Positions 1-8,111 of a stretch of DNA of 64,000 nt are shown here, piece by piece. This DNA is from Pseudomonas sp. P7548. GTDB lineage: Bacteria > Pseudomonadota > Gammaproteobacteria > Pseudomonadales > Pseudomonadaceae. Under the pieces are notes generated by a model that searched no databases, was not told where the DNA came from, and was given only the letters and a program-made list of their open reading frames with translations. Position numbers and translations under genes: made by a program. Each line of letters starts with the position of its first letter. Position 1 is the stretch's first letter. Where the stretch lies: NCBI RefSeq assembly GCF_013386585.1, contig NZ_JACARO010000008.1, positions 1-64,000 on the forward strand, read 5' to 3'.

Positions 1-2184
1 ACCCTGCCCAATCCTGACAACATGTTTGAATACGTCGTGGGGAGTATTGCGAACCAAAAAACACCATCACCGGATCTATCCTCAAAACTCCCGTTTGCCC
101 CCCAAGCGTTCCGTGATCTCGTTTGGAATACGGAACTCGCCGCCCCGTATAAAAAGTATCTGGACAGTTTCTGGCGGTCCCATGAAACCACCTACCAGCA
201 ATTGAGCAAGATCGCGTTTGCCCAAGCCGCCCATACACAGGCGCAGGAAGGCAGCCTGAGTGAACAGGATGCACACCTGGCAATGCGGGCTGCCGGGCTT
301 GCACCGGGCAAGCCCTGGCTGGAAACCAGTATGAAAAACCTGGAGGCCACCTATGCCAAGGATCCAAAACTTGAGATCGGCCTGCTGTCTGTCAACGGTG
401 ATAAGTCCACCGACTTGATGTATGTCATCGACAAAACAGTCCGGCAGGACGCCAATGGCAAAGACATAAAGGCCACCCTGCTACATATTCCCGGTAACGC
501 CTCCCCCATCCACCGGTTTGACAGCCCCGAAGAGATGAAAACCTGGGTCGCGGATCAAGCGGCTGACCCGAAAAAGCGCGCGGCCTTGCGCGCTCACTTC
601 AAAAAATCCGATCAGGACGACAAGTATTTTTCCGACGGTGTGGACCAATCCCTGAAAGGCCTCGGTGGCTGGACCGAGGCCCATAAACCAGACCCCCTGG
701 GTTTCACATCACCCAATGGTTGGGACCCCCAACGCTATATCACGCTGGAGCCCATCGAGGGCTGCCCCTTCAACACCATTACCCTAAACCAGAAAGAGCG
801 CTCCTACGCTGACGCCAATCACGACATTACCACCGACTCCGACGTCAACAAGGCGACCTTATTAAGGGTTACGGAGGCGGCAACCGCCACGGCCCTGATG
901 CTGACCCCCCTGGCATTTCTGATGCCGGAGATTGGCTTGGCACTGGACGTCCTTTACGCCGGCGCAGGTCTCATGGAAACAGGTATTGGCATTGATGACC
1001 TGGCCCACGGTAAATCGGCCGGGACAGACCGGATCGTGTTTGGCTTACTCAATGCGGCCCCCGGGATCGCAGGCGGAGCATCCAGGCTGGGCAAAGGCGC
1101 AGAGACCGTCGAAATAGCGTTTGCGGACAACGTTGCCGAACCCACTCCCGACAGCCTTATGCCGCTAGCTGAAGAGCACACACCCTGGGAAACGTTCAAC
1201 CGCTTACGCCCGCAAGCGTCGGGCAATATCAGCGCCTATGCCGTTACAGATGGCGAAAGGCTTATCGACGGTATACCACGCAACGCCAATCACATTTATC
1301 AGGTTCCCGGTGCTGACGGAATGGACCGCTGGCTGATCAAACATACCGATCATTCTGCGATCGTACACATCTATGAAATCAAATCGACGTTCAAACTTAG
1401 CGATGGCTATGTAGAGATTATTGACCCTGCTTCCAGGCAATCCGTCATGACGGTGCATTTGAATACCGCCGGCGAGTGGGTACGGTTTGAAGGCGCCGGA
1501 GGAATGAAGTTTCCATGGCAGCGCAGCCAGCCCTCTGCAAAAGCACAGCTTAACGAGGCGATTGCAAACATTAACCGGGACAGTAATTCATTCAGCGAGG
1601 CCGAGACCACGCAAATACAGGATGATTTATCCAACCTGATCCGGGCGTCCAAAGCGGAGCTCTCTGAAAGCCTGAATGAATATACCGAAGCGGGATCGGA
1701 CGAAATAAACAGTGAACTGCGCCGTCAGCCGGATGAGCGTCAATACTCTGAACAACTGCAAGCGTTCCTGGCGGATTTCGACAGCCAAGCGGATTACACC
1801 GGTAAAGCCTATCGCTACGCCTATGTCACTGCCGATGGCGAAGCCGCATTGAAAAACGGAGTGGGGAAAGTGTTCAGAGACGCAGCTGTTCAATCAGCCT
1901 CCACCCAAGCCTTCAATGCAAAGAGTTGGGGAGCCTGGGCGAAAAACGCTTCAGGCGCTTCGAATAACAAGCCCGTGGTCTATGTGTTCGACGAATCAGT
2001 TCCGAAAAAGAACCTGTCCAGCAGCTTCTTATTTGACCATGTGGCCGTCGAGCCGGAAGCCTCATTGGAGGTCAAAGCGACAAAAACACAAGACGGGGTT
2101 TTATACGTGTACTTGGAGTCCCCGGCAAAAATGCCAGATCAACGCTACAACCTGTTCGACGGCAGTGTTGCGCGCCCGTACTAA
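1..2184 (+). CDS. Dermonecrotic-toxin-like (DUF6543-type) modular protein, copy 1, 5' end cut by window
   Basis: Large toxin-like protein. The frame is open from base 1 with no stop before the first visible Met at 22, and the paralogue at 5169 has about 180 more N-terminal residues, so the true start lies outside the window. Residue numbers here count from the Met at 22. Residues about 40-330 match the paralogue closely (shared stretches STDLMY, SPIHRFDS, KERSYADA). Residues about 285-355 form a hydrophobic Gly/Ala-rich stretch that could be a membrane-inserting hairpin. The shared scaffold ends at WQR (residue 501). The last 219 residues are unrelated to the paralogue and hold YR (R598), SAST (625-628) and VEPE (676-679), spaced as in R-S-E ADP-ribosyltransferases; this is inference. 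The C-terminal part looks richer in A/T than its neighbours. No signal peptide can be judged because the N-terminus is missing. No immunity gene follows. The family name is moderately sure, the toxin activity unproven. Confidence 0.7.
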   Translation, partial: TLPNPDNMFEYVVGSIANQKTPSPDLSSKLPFAPQAFRDLVWNTELAAPYKKYLDSFWRSHETTYQQLSKIAFAQAAHTQAQEGSLSEQDAHLAMRAAGLAPGKPWLETSMKNLEATYAKDPKLEIGLLSVNGDKSTDLMYVIDKTVRQDANGKDIKATLLHIPGNASPIHRFDSPEEMKTWVADQAADPKKRAALRAHFKKSDQDDKYFSDGVDQSLKGLGGWTEAHKPDPLGFTSPNGWDPQRYITLEPIEGCPFNTITLNQKERSYADANHDITTDSDVNKATLLRVTEAATATALMLTPLAFLMPEIGLALDVLYAGAGLMETGIGIDDLAHGKSAGTDRIVFGLLNAAPGIAGGASRLGKGAETVEIAFADNVAEPTPDSLMPLAEEHTPWETFNRLRPQASGNISAYAVTDGERLIDGIPRNANHIYQVPGADGMDRWLIKHTDHSAIVHIYEIKSTFKLSDGYVEIIDPASRQSVMTVHLNTAGEWVRFEGAGGMKFPWQRSQPSAKAQLNEAIANINRDSNSFSEAETTQIQDDLSNLIRASKAELSESLNEYTEAGSDEINSELRRQPDERQYSEQLQAFLADFDSQADYTGKAYRYAYVTADGEAALKNGVGKVFRDAAVQSASTQAFNAKSWGAWAKNASGASNNKPVVYVFDESVPKKNLSSSFLFDHVAVEPEASLEVKATKTQDGVLYVYLESPAKMPDQRYNLFDGSVARPY

Positions 2185-2202
2185 GCAGCCGACACCCATG
2201 GG

Positions 2203-2246
2203 ACGGTATCGGCTGTGGTCGCGCAAAAGGCACTAGCCGATACCGT
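2203..2246. terminator. Perfect 12-bp inverted repeat between convergent genes
   Basis: ACGGTATCGGCT at 2203-2214 is repeated in inverse at 2235-2246 with a 20-base loop. It fills the 62-bp gap between the toxin-like gene and the convergent roxR and ends at the roxR stop codon. There is no T-run on either strand, so it may be a weak bidirectional terminator or an mRNA 3'-end stabiliser. Confidence 0.5.
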
Positions 2247-2807
2247 TCAGCGGCGTACCGGACGCTTTTGCAGTTTGCGCTGCAAAGTGCGGCGATGCAT
2301 ACCCAGGGCCCGGGCGGTGGCGGAGATATTGCCTTCGTGCTCGGTCAACACGCGCTGGATGTGTTCCCACTGCAGGCGGTCCACCGACATCGGGTTTTCC
2401 GGCACCAGGGTGTCGAGGTCAGCGTGCTCAGAGAGCAAGGCAGCGAGCACGTCATCGGCGTCGGCCGGCTTGCACAGGTAGTTGCAGGCGCCGCGCTTGA
2501 TCGCCTCGACGGCCGTGGCAATGCTGGAATAACCGGTGAGGATCACCACGCGCATTTCCGGGTCGAGTTCCAGCAATTTGGGCAGTAGTACCAGGCCTGA
2601 GTCGCCGTCCATCTTCAGGTCGAGCGCGGCGTAGTCCGGCAGGTCGGCCTGGGCGATGGTCAGGCCTTCTTCGGCAGAACCTGCGGTGCTTACGCGAAAA
2701 CCGCGACGGCTCATGGCACGCGCCATCACCCGGGTAAAGGTGGCGTCGTCATCTACCAGCAGCAGGTGCGGCAGTTCTTCGCCTTCGACTTGGATCTCGT
2801 CACTCAT
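2247..2807 (-). CDS. roxR: Redox response regulator RoxR (RegA/PrrA family)
   Basis: Response regulator of 186 residues that acts as DNA-binding partner of the redox sensor encoded just upstream. The receiver domain holds the acidic pocket LLVDDD near residue 16 and the phospho-acceptor Asp63 in ALDLKM; the Thr (LTGYS) and Lys (CKPAD) switch residues follow. The C-terminus is a Fis-type helix-turn-helix (GNISATARALGMHRRTLQRK), as in RegA/PrrA/RoxR. The ATG at 2807 is chosen over an upstream in-frame codon at 2867 because GAGGAGATATC sits just before it and the family begins there. It overlaps the end of roxS by 8 bases, so the two are translated as one operon. In pseudomonads RoxSR controls terminal oxidases and cyanide tolerance (established for the family). 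Confidence 0.93.
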   Translation of the reverse strand: MSDEIQVEGEELPHLLLVDDDATFTRVMARAMSRRGFRVSTAGSAEEGLTIAQADLPDYAALDLKMDGDSGLVLLPKLLELDPEMRVVILTGYSSIATAVEAIKRGACNYLCKPADADDVLAALLSEHADLDTLVPENPMSVDRLQWEHIQRVLTEHEGNISATARALGMHRRTLQRKLQKRPVRR

Positions 2808-4062
2808 CGATATCTCCTCGTGCGACACGGGGCAGGCGCAGCTCGGTGAGCGTGCCGCCTTCCTCATGACTATAGAGCTTTACTGAGCCGCCCGCGCGGG
2901 TCACGCTGGCCTTGCTCAAGAACAGGCCCAGGCCGAAGCCTTTGCCCTTGGTGGTAAAGAAGGGTTTGCCGATCTGCTCGGCAATGGCCAGCGGCACGCC
3001 CGCGCCGTGGTCACGAATACTGATGGTGACGTTTTCCGCGTCCCAATCCAGTTGTACACCCAACCCTTCGGGGCAAGCGTCGGCTGCATTGTTCAGCAGG
3101 TTGAGCAATGCCTGGGTCAGATCGGGCGGCGGTGCCATGCGCGGCACAGTGCCCTGCCCTAATAGATGAAAACGATAGCTGGCTTCGGGGCGCATCAGGT
3201 GCCAGCGGTTCAGGGCCTCGTCGAGCCACTGGGTCACGTCCTGCATCTCCACCGCCAGGCGGCGATTGGCTTCGGCGGCGCGCACCAGTTGCTGCAAGGT
3301 CTGCTTGCACTGCTTGACCTGTTCGCGCAGCACGCCGAGGTCCTCTTGCAACACAGGGTCGTGATGGTCCTGGGTCATTTCGTTGAGCAACACGCTCATG
3401 GTCGCCAGCGGTGTGCCCAGTTCATGAGCAGCGCCGGCAGCCTGAGTGGCGACGGCCAACAGTTGCTGGTCGCGCAGGCCCTCTTCGCGGCGGATGGCGC
3501 GCAATTCTTCCTGGCGGCGCAGCTCTTCAGCCATGCGCGCGGCAAAGAAGGTGATGACCGCGGCAGATAGGGCAAAGCTCAGCCACATCCCGTAGATCTG
3601 CAGGTTTTCCCGGGCGATGGGGAAAGTTTGCAGTGGGTAGAAGCGTGCCAGCAACAGGGTGTACAGCGTCAGGGCAATGCCCGACAGCACCACCGAATAG
3701 CGCCACGGCAACGTCACGGCGGCGATGGTCAGGGGCACCAGGTAATAGGAGACGAACGGGTTGGTGGAGCCACCGGAGAAATATAGCAACACACTGTGGA
3801 TAAACAGGTCGCAGGCCAACTGCAGGGCGTACTCCAGCTCGGTGACCGGCCAGGTGGTGCGCAACCGGATCGCGGTAAACACACAAAGCACGATGGAGAA
3901 ACCCAGGGTCACGCCCAGTTGCAGCCATGGCAGCGGCAACAGGTCGAACCAATAGGCAAGCCCGACGGAACCGGCCTGTGCGGCCAGCACCAGGGTGCGG
4001 ATGAACGTCAGGCGCCAGAGGTTCTGGCGGGTGGCGGAAGTCAGTTTTACGGCGGCGAGCAT
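2800..4062 (-). CDS. roxS: Redox sensor histidine kinase RoxS (RegB/PrrB family)
   Basis: Membrane sensor kinase of 420 residues. The N-terminal half has about six hydrophobic segments (residues roughly 20-185). Between them lies GGSTNPFVSYYLVPL near residues 97-111, the quinone-sensing signature of RegB-type kinases. The H-box AAGAAHELGTPL carries the phospho-acceptor His213, and the ATPase domain shows the N box (LLNLLNNAADA) and G boxes (DHGAGVP, KGFGLGLFL). The kinase senses the redox state of the quinone pool and phosphorylates RoxR (family knowledge). The gene is divergent from the SIMPL-domain gene, with a 206-bp gap that must hold both promoters. The ATG at 4062 follows a weak GAGAGCTC Shine-Dalgarno. 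Confidence 0.93.
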   Translation of the reverse strand: MLAAVKLTSATRQNLWRLTFIRTLVLAAQAGSVGLAYWFDLLPLPWLQLGVTLGFSIVLCVFTAIRLRTTWPVTELEYALQLACDLFIHSVLLYFSGGSTNPFVSYYLVPLTIAAVTLPWRYSVVLSGIALTLYTLLLARFYPLQTFPIARENLQIYGMWLSFALSAAVITFFAARMAEELRRQEELRAIRREEGLRDQQLLAVATQAAGAAHELGTPLATMSVLLNEMTQDHHDPVLQEDLGVLREQVKQCKQTLQQLVRAAEANRRLAVEMQDVTQWLDEALNRWHLMRPEASYRFHLLGQGTVPRMAPPPDLTQALLNLLNNAADACPEGLGVQLDWDAENVTISIRDHGAGVPLAIAEQIGKPFFTTKGKGFGLGLFLSKASVTRAGGSVKLYSHEEGGTLTELRLPRVARGDIDE

Positions 4063-4268
4063 GAGCTCTCCCGGTGAGCGCTGCAGGCGGATCGGCAGGA
4101 GTATAAACGAAGCAGGCCCCCTGCCACGGCCTGTGTGGCTCTTTGACGCAGGCCGGGCAAATGACCGTTCGTCGGCACCGCCACAACTTGTAGGTAATGT
4201 GTAAACCCGAAGAACCCGATGTCACCGTCTACAGTCATACCGAACACGCACACCCCCAAGGAGCTTCC

Positions 4269-4982
4269 ATGTCTCGTTTCACTCGCAGTGCAGCCGTTAT
4301 CACCCTCGGCGTCGCCACCCTTGCCAGCCTCCCCGCCCTGGCCGCCGAAGGCCTGAACTACAACCAGATTTCCCTGCGCGCCGAGGTCAGCCAGGAGGTT
4401 GCCCGCGACAAGATGATCGTGACCCTCTACACCGAATCCCAGAACAGCGACCCGGCCAAGCTCGCCGCTGAAATCACCAACACCCTGAACAAGGCTCTTG
4501 GCGAAGCCCGCGAAGTCAAAGGCGTGACCCTGCGCCAGGGCAGCCGCAACAGCTACCCGATCTACGACAACAAGAACCAGAAGATCACCGGCTGGCGTGA
4601 GCGCGCCGAACTGCGCCTGGAAAGCGCGGACTTCCCGGCGCTGTCCAAGCTCACCGGCGAATTGCTGAACACCCTGAAAATGGAAAACATGGACTTCGCC
4701 ATCGCCGACGCCACGCGCAAGGCCAGCGAAGATGCGCTGCTCAAAGACGCCGTCGCCGCCTTCAAGGCCCGCGCGCAACTGGCAACCGACGCGCTAGGCG
4801 GCAAGGGTTACAAGATCGTCAACCTGAACTTCAACACCAACGGCTACCCGATGCCCTACGCGCGCAATGGCGGGATGATGATGAAAGCCGCCATGGCCGA
4901 TTCGGCGCCCACGCCTGAAGTGGAAGCCGGCACCAGCCAGGTCAATATGAGTGCCGATGGTGTGATTGAAGTACTGCAATAA
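4269..4982 (+). CDS. Periplasmic SIMPL-domain protein (BP26/OMP28 family)
   Basis: Exported protein of 237 residues. The start at 4269 follows AAGGAGCTTCC and begins a typical signal peptide (MSRFTRSAAVITLGVATLAS...) with likely cleavage after LPALA. The mature part is one SIMPL (DUF541) domain: YNQISLRAEVSQEVARD at the front, a middle part with RERAELRLES and a hydrophobic end that matches BP26/OMP28. The function of the family is not settled; members are periplasmic or outer-membrane associated and oligomerise into ring-like assemblies. In PAO1 a gene of this type lies beside roxSR, and the divergent arrangement here is the same. A strong terminator follows. Confidence 0.85.
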   Translation: MSRFTRSAAVITLGVATLASLPALAAEGLNYNQISLRAEVSQEVARDKMIVTLYTESQNSDPAKLAAEITNTLNKALGEAREVKGVTLRQGSRNSYPIYDNKNQKITGWRERAELRLESADFPALSKLTGELLNTLKMENMDFAIADATRKASEDALLKDAVAAFKARAQLATDALGGKGYKIVNLNFNTNGYPMPYARNGGMMMKAAMADSAPTPEVEAGTSQVNMSADGVIEVLQ

Positions 4983-5003
4983 ACGTTTCTAGGTATCAAC
5001 GAA

Positions 5004-5037
5004 AACGGCGCGGCCTCAGGTACGCGCCGTTTTTTTT
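5004..5037 (+). terminator. Rho-independent terminator
   Basis: Stem AACGGCGCG (5004-5012) pairs with CGCGCCGTT (5023-5031) and is followed by a T-run to 5037. It ends the SIMPL-domain transcript and insulates the toxin-like gene downstream. Confidence 0.9.
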
Positions 5038-5168
5038 GGAGTAGCGCGCCAACCGCAAACATGAGGGGTAACAGACGAAGGGGAACGCCTGCAAACACAT
5101 ATCCCACACAAGTATCGGAATCTTAAACAGCGAGGGATACGCATAACTGCTCCAGAGATCGATACCCG

Positions 5169-7979
5169 ATGATAACAACTACGCACAACACCCCTGCTTT
5201 CCAACCACTCCAAGTCAATAATCGTACCCAGCCGCCACAAGCAGCTGCTGAACTGCCACGCAAAAAAAGCCCAAAACGACGCAACCATCACCAACCGTTG
5301 ATCCCGGGGCTGCCTTACAACCCTGCCGTAGACCGCTATGTCGACCGTGCTACCGAGGGTTTCAAGACAGCCAGCCAAAGCACATCAGAAATCATACGGG
5401 CCGAACTGAAAAAGCGCTGGGGCAAGGACATTGACCCGGACAATACCTTCATCACCACCTTCAACTACGACCCCAAGCTGCGAAAACCGCCTGGGGGGAA
5501 AGTCTTGAACCAAATCAGCCTGACCGACGCCGCATTGCACAACATGCGCCACAAGAACAAACACAATGAGCACCAGACGGCCGACGAAAAAGTGCAGTCG
5601 ACCTTGCACAAATGGATCAATAGGCTCGCGCCCCTGGCCGCGGCGCCCATCGCCATCTACAACATCGTCCACAAGCTCAACGAACCCAAGACCTATGAGG
5701 GCATATTTGTCGGCCCCCAACCCGGTGGTCGCCAGGTCTACAACTCGACCACCCAACTTGCGCAAACGCCCGCCACCTTTCGCGACATCGTGTGGAACAC
5801 CGAACTGAGCAAACCCTACGCCGAGTTCCTCAACGGTTTTTGGTCAGCGCATGAGCAAAAGTACGCCCAACTGAGCAAGGCCGCCTTCGTCGGCGCCGCC
5901 CTGGCGCAATTCGACAACGACAGCCTCAGCGAAAGCGACGTGAGCCTGGCCATGCGCGCAGCAGGCCTGCCAACAGACAAAACCTGGTCGGGCATGACCC
6001 TCAAAGACCTGGACGCCGCCACACAAAAAGACCCTAACGTAGAAACCGGCCTGCTGAAGATCAATGGCTTCAAGTCCACGGATTTGATGTACATCACCGA
6101 CAAGCAGACCAAAACCACCCTGCTGCACATCCCCGGCAACTCGTCGCCGATTCATCGTTTCGACAGCCAGGAGCAGATGAAGAACTGGCTGGCCGAGCAA
6201 GCCGCCGACCCTGTGAAACGCGAAGCTTTGTCGATGCATTTTCCACTGCGCGATCAAGCCGACCGGACACTGTCCGAGGGCGTCAACCAAACCCTGGTAG
6301 GCCTCAGCGGGTGGCCGAAAAAGGATGCATCGGATGCCGGTGTGCTGGAGCGACTGAACCAGTACAACCCGCAAACCTTCATCACGACCGAGCCTCTCGA
6401 CGAAGACCCGTTCAAGGCCATGACCACGCGGCAAAAAGAACGCTCCTATGCCGATGCAGAAACCCAAATCACCACCGACGGTGACGTCACTAAGACGACG
6501 ATCCTGGAGGCACTGGAAACAGCGACCAAGGTTGCCGTGCTGATGACTCCACTGGCCTTGGTCATGCCCGAAGTGGCGGCTGCCCTTGAGGTGTTTTACC
6601 TGGCCTCCGGCGCGGCTGAAGTCGGGATCGGCGCGGACAATATCAAGCATGGCAAACCGGGTGGTACTGACCAAGTAGTGTTCGGCGTATTGAATGCACT
6701 GCCGGCTGTGGCCGGGGGCGCGGGCAGAGTGGTCAAGGGGCTTGAAACGGGAGGAGTCGCCACGGGTAAAGTCGTGGATGAAGCCGCCGAGACACCCGTG
6801 ATAAAACCTGTTGAGTCGCCCCCCAAGGGCCCGGTTGGCGTTGAGCCCGCAGTTGATCGCATCCTCCCGTCGCAGTCGTCGGACATCAGTGCTAACGCCG
6901 TGCCCAATGGCGAGCAATTGATTGAAGGTGCTACCCGCAATTCAAAAGGTATATACCAGGTCAAAAACGGTACTGGCGCGGACCGGTGGCTTATTCGCTA
7001 CAACCACGCGACCGGCCAACCAAAGGTGTATGAAATTCGCAGTGACTTCAAACTGCGCGACGACTATGTACAGATCATTGACCCTGAGACACGCAAGCCG
7101 GTGATGACCGTGCACTCTACCGCCGACGGTGAGTGGGCCCGCGAGATTGGCCAGGGGGGCGCGCGCAAGTGGCCATGGCAGCGAACGCCGTCGCCAACCC
7201 CGAGTGACGAGTTGAAGTCACCACCAAAATTTTCAGACCAGTTCGTGGAAGGTGACGGATCAAAAATGGAGGGCACAGCGCCCTTGGACGATTACTTCGA
7301 GTTCGACAAAAACACGGACTACGTACTGTCCTCGGTCGGCTATGAAGAAAACGCCGTCATCAAGAAACGCCTGTATGTTTCCTGGACCCTCGAGGAAAAA
7401 AATTATGCCGTACTACCCGGTGAAAAGGCAGGTCCCTCCGACTATGGTTCAAATGATTACTCACACAACTTCATCAACGACATCAATCGTGATCGCTACA
7501 CGGTAGAAATAAACGTTTCCGGCAAAAAAACGCAGCACCCCCTGACCAGTGCGGCGAAGAGTGCGCCTGACATAAAAACGGACAAGATCAATCAACTCGA
7601 ACAGCTCATTCCAGCCCCCGAACTGCGCACCCTCATTTCCGAGGTTGCGCACCAGGGATCGATGGAGCCCGCGATGAAAGACTTTCTGGGTTACCGCCTG
7701 AGTAATGGGGACCTGAAAAAAGGCTTACTGATCAATGACACCTTCATCGCGAATGATGTTTCGAAGTACCACATCGAATATGACCCAGCGAACAACGTCA
7801 CGCGCGTGACTTCCACTGGCGAATATCGTCTCAGCCGCCCGGATGAAGGCAAGTTGGGCAATGTAAAAATAACCATCAACAGAACATTCACTATTCATCA
7901 CACTGGCAATGTGGAGACCCCCTATGTCCTCGACAAGAACGCACCGACCAAAATAGAAGTTGCAGTTACCCCCTCTTAA
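5169..7979 (+). CDS. Dermonecrotic-toxin-like (DUF6543-type) modular protein, copy 2
   Basis: Complete 936-residue paralogue of the protein at the left edge. Residues about 78-125 (KKRWGKDIDPDNTFITTF ... SLTDAALHN) fit the opening motif of the DUF6543/dermonecrotic toxin family: a Gly-x-Asp-x-Asp helix end, a strand and a DAALHN turn. Residues about 205-540 align with copy 1, including the hydrophobic Ala/Gly-rich stretch near 455-520 that might insert in membranes. The homology resumes around SDISANAV (about 577) and stops at WPWQR (672). The last 264 residues are not recognised; they are rich in charged and aromatic residues, without Cys pairs or an obvious catalytic motif. No signal peptide or Tat motif is seen, so export would need a dedicated system or lysis. 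The ATG at 5169 has only a weak GAGATCGATACC before it. No immunity gene follows. Base use in the C-terminal part is more A/T-rich than in neighbouring genes, which suggests transfer. Confidence 0.72.
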   Translation: MITTTHNTPAFQPLQVNNRTQPPQAAAELPRKKSPKRRNHHQPLIPGLPYNPAVDRYVDRATEGFKTASQSTSEIIRAELKKRWGKDIDPDNTFITTFNYDPKLRKPPGGKVLNQISLTDAALHNMRHKNKHNEHQTADEKVQSTLHKWINRLAPLAAAPIAIYNIVHKLNEPKTYEGIFVGPQPGGRQVYNSTTQLAQTPATFRDIVWNTELSKPYAEFLNGFWSAHEQKYAQLSKAAFVGAALAQFDNDSLSESDVSLAMRAAGLPTDKTWSGMTLKDLDAATQKDPNVETGLLKINGFKSTDLMYITDKQTKTTLLHIPGNSSPIHRFDSQEQMKNWLAEQAADPVKREALSMHFPLRDQADRTLSEGVNQTLVGLSGWPKKDASDAGVLERLNQYNPQTFITTEPLDEDPFKAMTTRQKERSYADAETQITTDGDVTKTTILEALETATKVAVLMTPLALVMPEVAAALEVFYLASGAAEVGIGADNIKHGKPGGTDQVVFGVLNALPAVAGGAGRVVKGLETGGVATGKVVDEAAETPVIKPVESPPKGPVGVEPAVDRILPSQSSDISANAVPNGEQLIEGATRNSKGIYQVKNGTGADRWLIRYNHATGQPKVYEIRSDFKLRDDYVQIIDPETRKPVMTVHSTADGEWAREIGQGGARKWPWQRTPSPTPSDELKSPPKFSDQFVEGDGSKMEGTAPLDDYFEFDKNTDYVLSSVGYEENAVIKKRLYVSWTLEEKNYAVLPGEKAGPSDYGSNDYSHNFINDINRDRYTVEINVSGKKTQHPLTSAAKSAPDIKTDKINQLEQLIPAPELRTLISEVAHQGSMEPAMKDFLGYRLSNGDLKKGLLINDTFIANDVSKYHIEYDPANNVTRVTSTGEYRLSRPDEGKLGNVKITINRTFTIHHTGNVETPYVLDKNAPTKIEVAVTPS

Positions 7980-8040
7980 TTATTGATGACCGATGAGGGC
8001 TAAATCAGAGAGCTCTATCGGCCCCTGTCAGATAAACGCG

Positions 8041-8074
8041 AACGGCGGTAACCTCGGTTCCGCCGTTTTCGTTT
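8041..8074 (+). terminator. Likely rho-independent terminator of toxin-like copy 2
   Basis: AACGGCGG (8041-8048) pairs with CCGCCGTT (8060-8067) and is followed by TTCGTTT. It lies 38 bp before the first binding-protein gene, so it may also shape that gene's leader. Confidence 0.7.
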
Positions 8075-8111
8075 GGACGGCTTTTATAAGCCTGCCACTT
8101 CAGGGGTCTCC

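Noticed and set aside
1..8111. Toxin-immunity pairs beside the two toxin-like genes
   Set aside because: The gaps after both genes (62 and 132 bases) hold only hairpins and a leader; no small gene is present on either strand.
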